A program made the translations under genes and the position numbers. Positions 34,405 to 47,949 of a stretch of 64,000 nucleotides of DNA are shown piece after piece; the first letter of the stretch is position 1; each line of letters starts with the position of its first letter. The notes under the pieces were generated by a model, which had not been told where the DNA came from, did not search any database, and saw only the letters and a program-made list of their open reading frames with translations. This DNA comes from Terramyces sp. JEL0728 (Eukaryota; Chytridiomycota; Chytridiomycetes; Rhizophydiales; Terramycetaceae): the NCBI GenBank assembly GCA_027603945.1, contig JADIIU010000002.1, forward strand, positions 248,001-312,000. The letters are read 5' to 3'.

Positions 34405-34557
34405 CAGTTTGCTGGTAATCTGGGGAAAAAACAACTGATCGTGAGTGACGTCGAACAATGGACACAAATAAAGGAAACTCTAATCGATAAATGTCTTCAA
34501 CCAAAATCAGACAGCACTGGTGTAATCAGTAAATTCTTTGCCGCGTAAAATCAGGAA

Positions 34558-35944
34558 ATGGAACCAAATTTTGCAGAACATCGAGTATCCATAGATAGGG
34601 ATTACACCTATTTATCCACTCATAATTTACACGAGTCAAGTTTACCAGAGCCTGTGGACCGGCTTTTAAATCACTTATCGTTGTCCGAAAGCGAAAAAAC
34701 GAGAAACCTCTACTACACTGATTGCAGATTTCCCCCATCCGTATTGAAAAAGAAACCAGCCAGTACGTTGAAACCAGTGGTCGCCGAAGACCATGGAGCA
34801 GCAAAGGAATTGAAAGTACAGAATAACAACCTTTCAACAACAATAAACAAACTAATGCTGGAAAATCAAAGTTTACGTGATAAAAATGCAGAATTGGACC
34901 AGAAATTGCAGTTCCAGAGAGGGGATATTGAAAAAAAATTCAAATCATTGATTGAAGATATGCGGAATGAAGTTGAAAACGGTAAATCTGGACTTTATCA
35001 AAGAGCATTCAAAGTCAATGGAAAATGAAATTAAAATCAAGAAGCTACAGCAAATCCTCGACGCTACTAAAAGCAACTATGAATCTGAACAAGAGAGAGG
35101 TAAGGAAGTGGAGAGAAAGTTGGAAGGGCTCATCCATCAACATGGCAGAACAATCAAAGCAAACTCCTTGCTTGTTAAGCGAAGCAAAGAATTAGATAGT
35201 ATGCTGGACGATACAAATCAGAGCCTGATTGACACCAAGAGGAATCAGGAGCAGCTTGCTAGCTGGAAAATACATAATCAGCGAGGCTTGGAGGATTACA
35301 AATGGTTAATAGTTTCTAATTCAGCTCTTTGGTAGAATCAGGATTAAATTTTATTATTGATTCGGACAATTATTCTGCGCACAGGCTACCTCTGCAAGGC
35401 TACATCTCTGCTCTCAAATCTGAACACAGAGGTTAGTATTTCTAAATCAGACATGCAAGCAGCTCTAAAAGCAGTTAACCGGGAAATTAAGGAATTAAAA
35501 TACGAAATTGTCACAAACTCCAAGAATTACGTAGCCGATTTGGCATCCAAAGAAAGTAAAGTCGAAGGGCTAGATGATCAGCTAAGAGCGGCAATTAGAA
35601 AGGTGCACTATTAACTTAATTAGCTGGAAGAAATGAAGATTGAATTAGTTAACTTCAGGGAAGAAAAACGAATACTCTGTGCCGATAAACTGAAATTAGA
35701 GAACGATAAGAAACACCTAGTCGATGAAATGGAATTAAAGCAATATGAATTATTGAATAGAACGAATTTACAGATAAAAGATATTCGAGAAAACTACGAA
35801 GCTGATAAATACGATATGCGCATTGCGAATGATAAACTACAAGAAAAGAATATTGAGTTGCAGGCGGAAATCGGACAGCTCATTCGAGATAGACGAGCTG
35901 TAACGAATAGCTACTACCAAAGAGACCCTAGGTTAAAAATTTAA
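34558..35944 (+). CDS. coiled-coil protein, 434 aa
   Basis: Four introns (22, 20, 19, 21 nt). After a ~75-residue Ser/Thr-rich start the protein is a nearly continuous coiled coil (for example NKLMLENQSLRDKNAELDQK and EKNIELQAEIGQLIRD) with a short hydrophobic break around residue 250. No motor or enzymatic domain. Such proteins are common in centrosome and flagellar structures, but I recognise no family. It is divergent from the RGS gene with 153 bp between the ATGs. Confidence 0.6.
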
Positions 35945-35968
35945 TTATAAATTAATTTAACTTTTTTA

Positions 35969-38131
35969 ATGTTCAATCGTGGTGAAAAATACAGACACCT
36001 ACCAACAAATCTACCTGAGGATTCGATTGGTACAGAAAGATACTCAAAGTCATCTAGAAAGTCTGCTATATTAATCTACATAGGAGGAATAGCTACAGGA
36101 ATCCTCTTATCCTTATTAATTAGTCCCAGCCAATCGAACCAGCTGTGCTTCAATAACGGTAATATTGCACTTACTTTCTGATATGCCAGAGATATCTCGA
36201 AGACAGCATGAAATTATAAAGTCAATGGCTGCTTCAGTAAGTTGCCTTTAACCAAGAATGGAGTCGCGCCGTTATTGAATTGTAGCTCTGAAATGAAATT
36301 ATCAGCGATCGCAGGAAAAGACAATGCACATGAAATGGAAAATAGGCTGCAATATAGTATGGCAGTATTAACGAAGAGAGCTGGAAGATGATACAACAAT
36401 CAAAAAAATAGACACTTTACCTTCTTCTTCAGTCTTCTGCACTGGAGCAAATTTCAATACGAGATATTGCAGGATTCGAAATCTATGCTACCATCCAAAG
36501 CAAAAAGATTGGTTTATCCTGAAAACAAACCTCTCAATATTTGAAAATGTCCCCGTGGGGGAAGAACGGTATCAAAAGCCCCTACTAGAACTGAGTTCTA
36601 TTGATGATCATCCTTATTTCGAATGGGATTACACGGAAGCTTCTCCATTTCATGAAAATTTAAGAAACAACACTGTTCGATATGTCACGAGCACACATTT
36701 TATGTTTAAACGACTCCACCCGTTGAATATTATGCACAACTTACATGATGATGTTTTGAACTTGTATTTTCATATCAAAAAAAACATGCCAAGGTTAGAT
36801 CCAAACCCAGACTTGCCTTTCAATCTAAACGATCATAGGATTTTATTCTTGGACCCGTACGAAGGGACTGATTCAACAAGACCATTTCAATATCTATCAC
36901 GACATCCACTAAGGTTCACCTCATACCTGCACCAGGACGAAAATATCCTTACTTGCTTTAGAGACGCAATTGTAGGTAATTCGCATACCACTAAATGGTA
37001 TCAGTATGGATTCATTGACGAACCTCAAGGTCCGCTTAAAAACCTGCCAAACGGCCTTCACGTTCGAGAGGTTTCCGAATGGATTATCAAGAGAAATGGG
37101 CTGGAATTGGGTTGGGATGAGGTGTATCCAATACAGCCTCCAAAAATAACTGACGCTTCGAAATTGGATAGCAGCCATTTGGATTTCAGTTCCACAGATA
37201 TAATAGTAATTTTATCAAGAAGGGGAAATAGATTGATGCTCAACGAAAATGAATTGGCAAATGAATTAACAAACCAATTTGGTTATAAAACAGTGTTTGT
37301 TCGGAATGAGGATCATACGTTTGAAGAGCAAATTAAAATACTACGAAATGCCAGGATTGTTATTGGAATGCATGGATCGATTTTGGTGATGGCAATGTTT
37401 TGCAGAAGGGGCACCGTCCTGATTGAGCTGTACCTATAGTTTTACATAGGTTTCCATACGCAGTTCCAAGTGAGGATTATACTCCTTATAAAACCATGGC
37501 TAATTTGCCGGGAATGGATTTGGTATACCGGGCGTGGGAAGTAATAATTGGCTAATCCAGAACAAATACCCCGAAAACTCAATAGGGTTTCCAAATCGAA
37601 CAAAATTACACGGGGTAGAATTTGTTAATGTAGGGCATTATTCATCTATCAAAAGAACTGCAAGACAATGTACTGGCAACCTCTCGAGTTCCCAAGCACA
37701 TCTGTTGCTCGTCACCTTATTGGCTATATCGAATATACCAGGATACCTTGGTGAAAGTGTCTGAAATTGCTATCCTTATTGATGACGCTATGGAAGAATC
37801 TCGAACAAACATCCTGAGCAAATTATATACCACAAACTACCTTGCATCCGATATCACCCCTGGTAAGGTTAGAGAAATCGAATGTGTCGACCACCCCCAA
37901 AGACCATCGGGGTCGCTTTGGGCAAAATGGAAGGAATTATGGGGTGGGAACGAGGTAGATTACTGGAGTATATTGATCAGCAATGATGGAAAGGAATATA
38001 TTACTAACACCAACTCTCCCTCTATCTCCATTCCTGGATTTAAGCAGTTTGACGAAATAACTTTCTATGTGCGTGCAGTGTCGCACGAAAAATACGGAGT
38101 ATGGAGTGATATTGCCCGCTGCAAAGTCTAA
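35969..38131 (+). CDS. POMGNT2: protein O-mannose beta-1,4-GlcNAc transferase (POMGNT2-like, GT61)
   Basis: 676 aa with six introns (31, 20, 22, 20, 20, 19 nt). A type II signal anchor ([19 protein letters not shown], ~32-50) is followed by a GT61 domain: [63 protein letters not shown] and [13 protein letters not shown]. The C-terminal FN3 module (~580-676) matches the animal enzyme's order. POMGNT2 adds GlcNAc to O-mannose in the ER to start core M3 glycans on dystroglycan. The first intron is longer than usual and its borders are less sure. Confidence 0.88.
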
Positions 38132-38831
38132 ATATATATAGTAACCATTGTTACCACTTTTGCGAGGATATAATATAAACTCCTGAGTAGCAACCAATAT
38201 CTGGCACTAAATAACCATTTACTATTTTATATCAGTAAAGTGTAATTAAGTGAGATTTATCGAATTTCAACCTGTTGGACAAAATAATGAGTAATCCAAA
38301 ATGCTGTCCTATTAATACAAGTTTGAAGAAATACTCTGATACAAAGAACCATTTATTATTCTGAGCAGACACAAACGATGAGTAAATTATTAATTATGCA
38401 TTTCGTCAATCTCAGTATATTTCAAATGGATAAAGTGAAGTGAAATTCCGCTATTAGAAATAACAATTCTTTCCAATTGGTTACTCCGATATCTAAGAGT
38501 AGAAAAATTTAAATGGGGAATTTATGGTTCCTTCACGCTGACAAAGCAACATATCCAACTAGTTTAAACTTTGAAATAACAATTTAATAGATTGTCAAGC
38601 TGACTGTTCGACTGTTAATATATCTTGAACTAATTCAAAAATATAATGCCGGTTCTTTAAACACTTGCGTTACATCAATAGCTGAATAAAATCAACATTT
38701 TTTCGCGCATATCTAAGAATCAAAATATCTCAATTTGATTCTGGAATGAAATTATTTGCATTAGAAAGAACCCCATTAAATTGGTGATAGGAAGCAATTT
38801 TAATAAAAAGTATGTTGATGTGTTAAAGGTT
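38132..38831. other. intergenic spacer (700 bp)
   Basis: Longest gene-free stretch in the window, AT rich, between convergent genes (POMGNT2 and the Ser/Thr-rich protein). I see no frame with family features, no tRNA and no clear repeat. Confidence 0.5.
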
Positions 38832-40420
38832 TCAGCTAGCTCCACACTCTAATGTAGTATTCCAAAACAAACTTTTCCTTGGTTTAGGAACTGCAATTTT
38901 GACATCTTGCTTTAAAAGATCTTCAAGAGTAAGCGGTACGGTATTAGAAGTATGGTCGTAACTTTCTTTTTCAGATATCTCGGTAAATTCGGTGTTTGAA
39001 GAATCTTCGTTCGTTGATTCAGTATCACTTGGAAGTGGTGTGGTAGCCGTGGAGACTTCCAAGGGAAGAAATTCAGGCTCCACATTTGGCTGGCTACTTT
39101 GGGAATGATCTGCTACATTTTCTACCTTGTCGAGGGAGTATCGTATTGGCTCCAAAGTATTCTTTACACTCTCTATTGAATTTTCTTCAACGAGTATATT
39201 TTGAGTTGGTACGATTGATGTTCTCATTGAAATCGAATTTCCTGGGATGAAACTTCCCATTTTTTCCAATAAGAATGTTTTTCTTGATTCTTTCAATATT
39301 GATAAAGATAAATTTTGTAGGTGAGAATTAATGCTTAACCTATTGTCTTTGGTTTGCATATCCTTTTCTTCATTAAATTTTTCCAATTTATCAGAAGACA
39401 TTTGCGACTCGCTCTGCCTGTAAATATCCCCAAATGAAATAATTGAATCGCGCTGGCGTTCTCCAGTGCTTTGCTGTTTTGTGGAGAAGGAACTAGACAC
39501 ATTCTTGTTTTTGAGAATTGCATTGGACATCTGGATCATGTTTTTAGATTTGTTTAGTAAAGAATCAGACTAGCATTAATATTTCTTACGATCTTATGGG
39601 ATTCCCTATACCAAAGATTTGAGGCATCATTTTCTAAAGGTTTATCAATTGATAGCTCTCTCAATACTGGAGGCTCTTTTACTTCACCCTAAAATTAGTC
39701 AAGCAAAGACCTTTTTGAAAGGAGAATATTTGTTAAACATGCGCTTTGGCTTTAATTCATGTATTGGTTCGCCAAATTTAATACTTTCAGAATATTCGTT
39801 TTGATTATCTAGAATATCATCCCTGTCCACGTTGTGGATTGGCTTTAGGTTGGCAATCTTCCGATACCATTTGCTCTCTTTCCAGGATTTAGGGAGTTTA
39901 CTTTTAACTTCCAGTATAGGCTGCACTTTTTTCGGTTTGGAGACAAGTGCGGCTGATTTATGTGATTGTTTGGCCAGCAAGTCTAGTTTCATTTTTGATT
40001 GTTGTGAGTGTAACATAACCATTTCTTCCCATTCCTTTTTATACGCCGCTCTCTTTTCCTCCAGCATTCTATCGATTATTTCCCATTTCTGGTTACTATA
40101 GAAGGTACCTGTTTAGCGCTCTCTTGAATTGTATTATTTTTATTCTGATGAAAAGTTGGTGGCAGGACTTTTTGCTTTTCTTTGGGTGTATTTTTCTTTG
40201 GATATTTATCTTGTGATAGGTTGTTGGAACTAACTGCATTGAGAATATCCGAGTTCTGCATGATGCTTTTCAGCTTTACTCCACTGAATATTAACTAAGT
40301 TTACGGTGACAGTTCCGATGCGAGATTTAACAGTTCCAAATCCAGTTGCTTTTTAAAAAGATCAATATCTACAACGTCTTCCTGATTCGATCCTTGCTTG
40401 CTGTTGCTTAATAGTGTCAT
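38832..40420 (-). CDS. hypothetical Ser/Thr-rich protein, 501 aa
   Basis: Four introns (21, 20, 22, 20 nt) join the exons in one frame; the start at 40418-40420 gives MTLLSNSKQGSNQEDVVDID. A charged helical part around residue 100 (MLEEKRAAYKKEWEEMVML) and a short WKESKWYRKIANLKP segment are the only ordered-looking pieces. The C-terminal 230 residues are Ser/Thr/Glu rich and probably disordered. No family recognised; nuclear or cytoskeletal adaptor is possible. Confidence 0.6.
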
Positions 40421-40847
40421 TTTGTTTTTGAATTCTTTGGAAAAGACTACGTCAGTGCTTGATAAAACAGTTTCAGATGCATAGTGTAAGTTTGTTAGAT
40501 GTCGGAATGCATTCCATTAATCCAGTTTCGGAGGGCTATTCGAAACAATAATCATCTTAGTGTCCATGTAAAATGGAACACAACAGACTGCCAGTTTCTT
40601 TGATTGGTGCCAAGTTTGCTGCAGGAGAATTGCTAAGCTTATGAATGTTTGCAGAAACACATTTTGGAATGATAAACATACAGATTCAAAGGGAAAAGAA
40701 AGCTGAGAGTGTGTTTGCACATTGTCTATTCAGAGCCAAGTACAAGACCTGACTACCAGGTAAACATATATATAAAAGCGCTCCATTTTACATGAATACC
40801 GCTATTTTAATGATTTCAATTTTTTTATTTTTTTTTGTTTGGAAATC
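40421..40847. promoter_or_regulatory. divergent promoter region with TATA-like element
   Basis: 427 bp between divergent genes. A TATATATAAAAG sequence at about 40767-40778 lies ~70 bp before the plus-strand ATG at 40848 and is the best TATA-box candidate in the window. A poly-T tract follows. No supported gene; the short minus frame at 40517-40720 has no family features. Confidence 0.4.
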
Positions 40848-42924
40848 ATGAAAAAAGACCTTCTGGAGACGCTAAATTTTGTAAATTCAGGCAATTTCAC
40901 TGTGGAGATCGACTTCAATTCCTTTGGATATATTGGAAATAATTTGAAAGACTCAAAATCCATCAGGGGCCTCATCGCTAATCAAATCATCAGTTTGTTA
41001 AACAAATGTGATGTTATGAAAGTCGCACAAGTTAATCTCAACCTCTTTAAATATTTTCAAGATTTTCATATATTTCAGTACTTTGAAGATAATATTCCTT
41101 CGTGGACGAATTCGTTATTGGCTAACTTGGCAGTAAAACTATTTTGATTGTAGAAAACTAGAAATCCTGACGTTGTTATATACCTGTTGGTAATTATAAC
41201 TACAGGATCCAAATCTATAGACTCGATAAAGAAAATAAGGTCGCAGTGGGTGACAAAGATATATCAGGCTCTCGTCAAACAACTGGAAACGAGCAATTCA
41301 ACAGTAATATGGATGTAATATAGGACTTGCTATTCAAAGGGCTTTGCCAGATGTTGCTGCATTTCCCTACCGCAGCAAAGCCAGTTAAAGAAGTCATTAT
41401 TAAATTGGTAGTTATCAAATTTTCTACAGATAACTATAATGAACATGTAGTTACTGCGCTCGTGCGATTATACTCTGTTGGACCGCTGCATACGGAAGAT
41501 TCGCTTATTGGCAGAACAATTTCATCCATTTACTATATCCTAAATACTATTTTTGAACTGAATCAGAATCTAGTTTTGTATTCAAGAAAATTTCCTGTTG
41601 ATAACTCGAATTCATGTTTACTTAAAGAAACCAAAAAGCTGTTCAAGTTGCTGAAAGTAATAATCCAGAGCGAAACCACTGCGGCAGTTAACCAATTAGT
41701 CGATCTTTTCACATTCATTTTTGGATTGAATCATACTACCCATCCAAATTATATGTCTGTAGTTCAAATGGCAGAGGAATTGTTTGTTGTCCTCGTCAAA
41801 TCGTAAGACTAAATTAACCAAGATTGGGAAACACTTTCATACTGAAAAAGAAACTCAAAAATATCTTGAAACTAATTCGCCCTAATGAAAGGTACAATGA
41901 TGTTAATAAGTTTTGCTAAACAAACCTACTTCAACCTGCATACTGTCATGGCAGAATTGAACTATTTTGATACGGCAGAAGAATTTGAATATCTGTTTGA
42001 ACACATTCAAGAAGAGCTGCAACAATATAGCCATAAGCTCAGCATATTTTCGGAAACAGTATTGCTATCGCTAACTGTAGTTCAATCCCTCCTATTCATC
42101 AGAAATCATTCAATTTGTCGCGGTTTTGAAATGTAATAGTTATTTAACAAAGTACTTGAATGCTGTATTCAGCATGTACCTAAGAACATGGCGAACGAAA
42201 TTTCGACTATTTTGGTTAATGTTGCTTTGCGTTCCGCAATGTTTAAATTTGATGTTGGTCTATTCCCGGCAGTTTCTATGGAACTGATTACCACTCTGTT
42301 ACACATTTTGGTGTTGCTTGCTGCTCAAGATCGCTCCGCTTATGCAATTGTGGTTAAGCTGGTAGCAACGGGATTGAATCATCCCAATGGAAATATTCAA
42401 ACATTCTGCAAAACCCAGTTCGAAATGCTGATACTTGTTGTAAAGCCAAAACTGCAACCTACTGTCAAAGCCTCTCAAAATGGTGAGAGTGCTCAAATGC
42501 TACCTTTTATGGAGCAAGCATCGAAAAGGGTAAAGTTAACGGAAGTAGAGCCAAAAGCGAAATCGCCAGTCCCGATGGAACCAAAGATCGCAGTACTACA
42601 GGTAACATATCTTTTAGTTAGAAATCATCTGCAAAGGGCCAGGACATCCAACAAACCGTCCAGTTGTCGGTTGAACCCAAACTAAATCAAGTGGAATTTA
42701 AAGAAAGGTCAATTTTGGATCTACCTAAACGAATATCCGAAAAGGATGAAGAAAAGAGCGCTTCCCAGCAGGAAGAGAGAATTGAGAGCGAGTTTCCAAA
42801 CATTCCGGTGAAAAGAAGTTATGAAGTCGCAGCTAATTTGGTCCCAACAGCAGACGTTGACTCGGAAGGAGAAAGTAGTTTCCCAATGATCAACCTTGAT
42901 GATGGTGACTCGGAAGAAGAATAA
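40848..42924 (+). CDS. HEAT-like helical protein, possibly PELP1/Rix1 family
   Basis: 644 aa after seven introns (19-22 nt), one of which (GTAATAGTTATTTAACAAAG, 20 nt) is only in phase if a 22-nt intron just upstream is also removed. The first ~480 residues are continuous amphipathic helices resembling HEAT/armadillo repeats. A nuclear localisation-like ASKRVKL follows. The C-terminus is acidic (VDSEGESSFPMINLDDGDSEEE-type), which recalls the PELP1/Rix1 subunit of the rixosome. That comparison is weak; symplekin-like proteins are an alternative. Confidence 0.5.
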
Positions 42925-42963
42925 AGTATAGTCCGAAATTTGGACAATTTTTTTGTGATCTAC

Positions 42964-45900
42964 ATGGATTCTAAAAGAAATAGCGAGAAATTCAACTCAC
43001 AAGATACAGGAGTGTCCGTTGCAATCAGAATCCGGCCATTTAATCAAAGAGAGAAAAAGTTTGGAGATTGCGAACCCTCAATCAACGTGGACAATAACTC
43101 GCTGTTGACTCAAACCAATCCTGCAATTCAATTTAACTTTGGTAATTTGTACTTGAAACAGATCATGTCTTGGAACAAAATTCCACTACTTTGGATGTGT
43201 ATAACTCTGTAGCGAGTGACGTTGTAGCGTCCTGTGTGGATGGAATAAATGGTAATTTATTGGTGATATAGGTACCATCTTTGCTTATGGGCAAACGTCC
43301 TCAGGGAAAACATATACGATGTTTGGAACAGAAGAAGAACCGGGAATAATGAACCTGTCAATTCAGCATATCTTTAGCCACATTGCACAGGCAAACACCA
43401 TCTAATTTATAGACGGTAAACAGGGAATTCTTACTGCGTGTGAGTTATGTTGAAATCTACAATGAGGTTATCAAGGATCTTTTAAAACCTGGAAACGAAA
43501 ATCTGAAAATCCACCAGAATCCAAATGGTGAAATTTTTGTGGGCGATTTGACAGAACATGTTGTTGCTTCTTTAACAGATGTTGAAAATCTGCTGTCGGT
43601 TGGCGATAGTAATCGTCATATCGGAGAGACTAATATGAATGAAAAGAGTTCCCGATCACACACGATATTTAGAATGGTAATCGATTTTAATGTAGACTAT
43701 TGAAAGTAGGGAACGTGTATCATCACAATCTAGAAATTCCTCAACAGGTGCAGTTAAAGTTTCCAATTTGGTATGGATATTTTAATTGCAGAATTTGGTT
43801 GACCTTGCAGGTTCGGAAAGAGTTGGACACACTGGCGCAGAAGGGATACGATTGAAAGAAGGCGGGCATATCAACAAAAGTTTGCTGGCCCTTAGTACCG
43901 TCATTTCCAAACTTTCTGAAGGCAGGGATAGGTATTATTGATCTAATGTAGTGTTCACATCCCATATAGAGATTCTAAACTGACTAGAATGCTACAATCT
44001 TCACTTGGAGGTAATGCAAAAACCGGAATCATTTGTACTATCACGCCATCGCTGATTCACATGGATGAAACACTTTCCACTTTGCGATTCGCCAGTAGGG
44101 CAAAGACGATAACAAATAAGCCTCGAGTGAATGAAGTACTTGATAATTAAGATAGATTGTTCCTGAAGGCACTCTGCTGAAGATTTATAAACAGGAAATC
44201 AATGAGCTTAAAAAGAAACTGGATCAAGTAACCTTGGTTAATTACTAGGCAAATGAAAGTTCCCGCCTGTCTGATATTTCAAAGGAAGAGCTTTTAGAAA
44301 ATCGAGAAAAGATAAAGCTGGAAGCCAAAATTAAAAAGTTGGGACTGATGATTTTAGATTCTTCGAAAATCAAAGATAGCAGTAATGATTTACAAAAGAA
44401 GCGCCAAAAGAGAAGACAGACCTGGGTTCCATCTATTTTGGACAGTGGGAAATTGGCCGACTCAATTGGGGAAGAGATTGTCTCTTCTGCAAACGAAATT
44501 CTATCGTTGTTAAAAAGAATTACAAACGACGACCTGCAGGAGAAAGACATTCATGATTTCGAGATACTGGTATACACTGTCTAATCAAGAAATTGTATAG
44601 ATATATTGCAAACATTAAATCGGAATTATCATTGCTTAAAAATACAAACGCTGCATCTGAGGAAAGTTTAAAGAACGAACAAAAGCGTTCTATACCCGAA
44701 GATGGCGAATTAGAAGTTGGAACTAAAAGACTAAAGATTTCTCATGACAGTGATCTCCAACAAGCGGGTTTGCTCTCCAGCGAAATTTTCTCTGATTTGA
44801 ACATTTCAAATATAGAAGAACTCTCCACCTTTCTTCAAGTTAATATCCCAAAGTTAGCTAAAGTGCCAAAACTTGAAGAAAACAATATGGAATTAATTGA
44901 GCAGATCAAAATTTCAACTGACAAATTAGCAGAATTCGAAAAGATAAAGTTTGACGCAAACGAAACATCACAAAAAATCACTGAAGCAATGGGAATTTTG
45001 TCGTCCGATAAGCAAAACGCAAATTTCAATGAACACGACTTTGTCCAATTGGTAAAACTTGAAAAAAGCAAGATGCAAAATGGAATCAAGACCATATTTC
45101 AGTTACTCTCGAAGAGCGAAGTTAACGAGCAGGACATGGATTTGGAGATCTTGGAAACATTAAATCTTGATGACCGTATTAAATTCGTAGACAGCTTGAA
45201 AGAAAGTAAACTTGCCCGTGATTTTACCACATCAATGTCAGCGAAATTTGCATTAGAAGATAGTTCATTAGAGGCAATTTCTACCCACATTCTGCAAATT
45301 AATCAAGAGTTACAGGACAAAGTTGCTACTTTGGAGAGTAAAAATGCAGAATTGGCCCACATGGAAAGTACCAACAAGGACTTGTCTGCCCAAAATGAAG
45401 TGTTACTGAATGATGCTGATACATTGAAAATCGAGATTCAGAAATATGCGGACGAGATTACAAATTTAAAGATCGCTGCCGAGAATCAAAATACCCTGAT
45501 TGAAGGATTTCAAAATGACAAAAGAATTTATGAGAACGAGAAAAATGACCTGCAAAAAGATTACAGTTCTCAAAAGAATGAAATAGCAGATTTGAAAATA
45601 CAAAATCAGCAGTTGCTTGCACAGCCAATTGAAATCACACAACTAATGAATATCTTGAATATCAATAGCGACGGGCGAGTGCTTAACACGATTGCTGATA
45701 TTGAACCATTGATAACCTTGAAATTCAATGAATTGGAATCAAATCTAGCCAGAATGAACCTGGGGCAAGAACAATACCAGGAACTGGTAATTCGGTTGGG
45801 TGAGAAATTGCATGTGGATACAGTTGGAAAATGCATGCTTTCAGAATTAAGTAAGGACTTTGAAAATGCAATTGATTCAATTATCGATGAAAAAAATTCA

Positions 45901-47871
45901 ACCTCAAAAGATACCGATGCATTAATCCAACTTGTTCGGTCAAAAACGATGAAAGAGGTCCAAAATTTACCTGATATTGAAAAGCTCATTAACGAAATGT
46001 TCACATCTTGTAGTAATAGCTCAAGCGACTATGAAGTATTAAAAGCAGAACTTGAAAACAGTACCATCGATAATGAAATTCTTTCGCGAAAGCTGCAGCA
46101 ATTCTGTCTACTAAATGACGCACTTGCCAAGAAGGAATTTGGTTATTTCGAAAATCTAGAACAATTGGTTTCAGAAAAAGATAAGCTTACAGAAAATTAT
46201 TCATATTCGAATGAATTAATACAGGTTAACCAAGAGCTTAGCGAAGCCCTCGGCATTTTACAGGCCGAATTCCAGTCTTTGAAAAAAGAGAATCTGGAGT
46301 ATCAGGAGCAAATTGAAAATAATTCTATTGTTCAAAAGGTATATTCAAATTCATATTAGAAATTGCAAAATCAAATTGCTGAACAAAACTCCACAGCAGT
46401 TGCAGATTTTTCAAATCTAAAGGACGCATACGAATCACAAACGGTGGAATTAGAATCCCTTGCATCCAAATTGGAAGAATTAGCCAATGAGACCACTGCC
46501 AAAAAAGACAAAATTAGCGAGGTGGAAAACAGTTTAAAGGAAAAAGAAATTATTAACATCAAACTCCAAACGCAAATTGATGAAAATGTGAAAAGTATAG
46601 ACTTGAAAGATGCACAAATTGAACAGTTATCACAGTCAATTGAAAATCTCCAGAGTTCAGTGGAAATGAATGTGGATACCCAGATTAATGATCAAATATC
46701 CCTATTGTCAGAAAAAAATACTCAGCTCCAAGCTGTATTGCAAGTAAAATCTGATGAATTGGATGTATTGAAACTGGAACAATCCAGATTATCCCAAGAA
46801 AACGAAAATTTGGAGGCTCAAACCAATGAAATCTCCTCGCATTTATCGGAAAAGAAGCAGCAGTATGCCCAGTTGGAAGAGAATTACAGCAGAGTCTTTA
46901 GTTACAGTGAAAGGTGCAAAATGGTACTTTTTTATTGAGATAGAACTTGCATGCATTATTTCAAGGTTCCAATCAATTGGTTAATACCATGTATCCAAAA
47001 TTAGAGGCTTTTGAAACCAAATGCCAACTAATTGGAACAGTAGTTTGATTCTAATTTAGAAAGTTCAATTGCTATCATCGAAATCCCTTTTACTGACCAA
47101 AGAAAAGTTTTCCCTCAACCAGAAAGTTTTTGAGTATCAAGAAGAACTGCAAGTACAATATATCTAACAACTTAGGGTATGCAGCAAAATATTCAAGAGA
47201 TGACGATCAACCTTGAAAATAATCAACAAGAAAGGCTGATCCTGAAAGAAAAGAGTGAAGAATTGCAATCGCTACAGAGCGACATCGAAAAAATTGAAAA
47301 TGAAAACGAAAAGCTAATCCTTACTGTACAAGCCTACAAAAATGACATTGATCGGTTAAATAAGGAGAACGGGCCGCTTAGAGATTGTCTGTCAAAGTTG
47401 GTAAATACTCGTTTATCTTAGAACACTGAGTATGACCGATATCGCAGTGAAAATCCAGATTCTTTGGTCGAGCTAAATGCCACTATTGAAACACTGAAAC
47501 TGGACAAGAAGCAGTTACACTCTCAAGTATTACATTTGGCTGAAGATAAAAAAAGGTTGGAAGTGCAAATGCACGAGAGTGAAATTAAGACCAAAAAAGT
47601 TATTTCTGAATTCCAACTGCAAAAGGACACTTTAACAGCCGAATTTCATAAACTGCAAAAGTCTGCAGCGACTAAATCAGTACAAGAAAACGATGTGGAA
47701 AATAACACTCCAAAGAATGCTGTTGACCCAGTAAAACAAGGAAATACCTCAAAAATATCGCAAAATGAAGTAATCCAAGATTAATAGTAGTTTTCGAGCA
47801 AGTCCAGATTCAATAGGCTAAAGACACAACCAAAGAAAAAGGAACAGGAAATTGAGTGCAACCAACAATAA
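42964..47871 (+). CDS. CENP-E-like kinesin with C-terminal CaaX box
   Basis: 1532 aa with fifteen introns (19-23 nt). The N-terminal kinesin motor (~1-365) has [68 protein letters not shown] and [14 protein letters not shown] long coiled coil follows (~400-1490). Splicing out the final 21-nt intron gives the end IECNQQ, a CaaX box of farnesyl type. Human CENP-E is also farnesylated. The third intron (43391-43412) begins GC, not GT. Expected role: kinetochore motor in chromosome congression. Confidence 0.85.
43391..43412 (+). other. GC-AG minimal intron (22 nt)
   Basis: Between SHIAQ and [18 protein letters not shown] of the kinesin motor. Without removal the frame hits TAA. The intron begins GCAAAC and ends TAATTTATAG, with the usual branch-like TCTAAT. 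No GT donor in the vicinity restores the conserved motor sequence. Confidence 0.8.
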
Positions 47872-47949
47872 TTTAGTCTTAATATACTGGTAATGTGGTT
47901 TATTGATAATCTTAATCATAATAGTCTCGCTTCCTGTAATTAACTGTTT

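Noticed and set aside
30504..34467. Eight separate short minus-strand genes
   Set aside because: Each boundary is a minimal intron with in-phase exons and conserved RGS sequence across the joint; the total exon length divides by three, so I treat it as one gene.
34526..34843. 105-aa minus-strand frame next to the RGS gene
   Set aside because: Overlaps the well-supported coiled-coil gene on the plus strand and has no RGS features.
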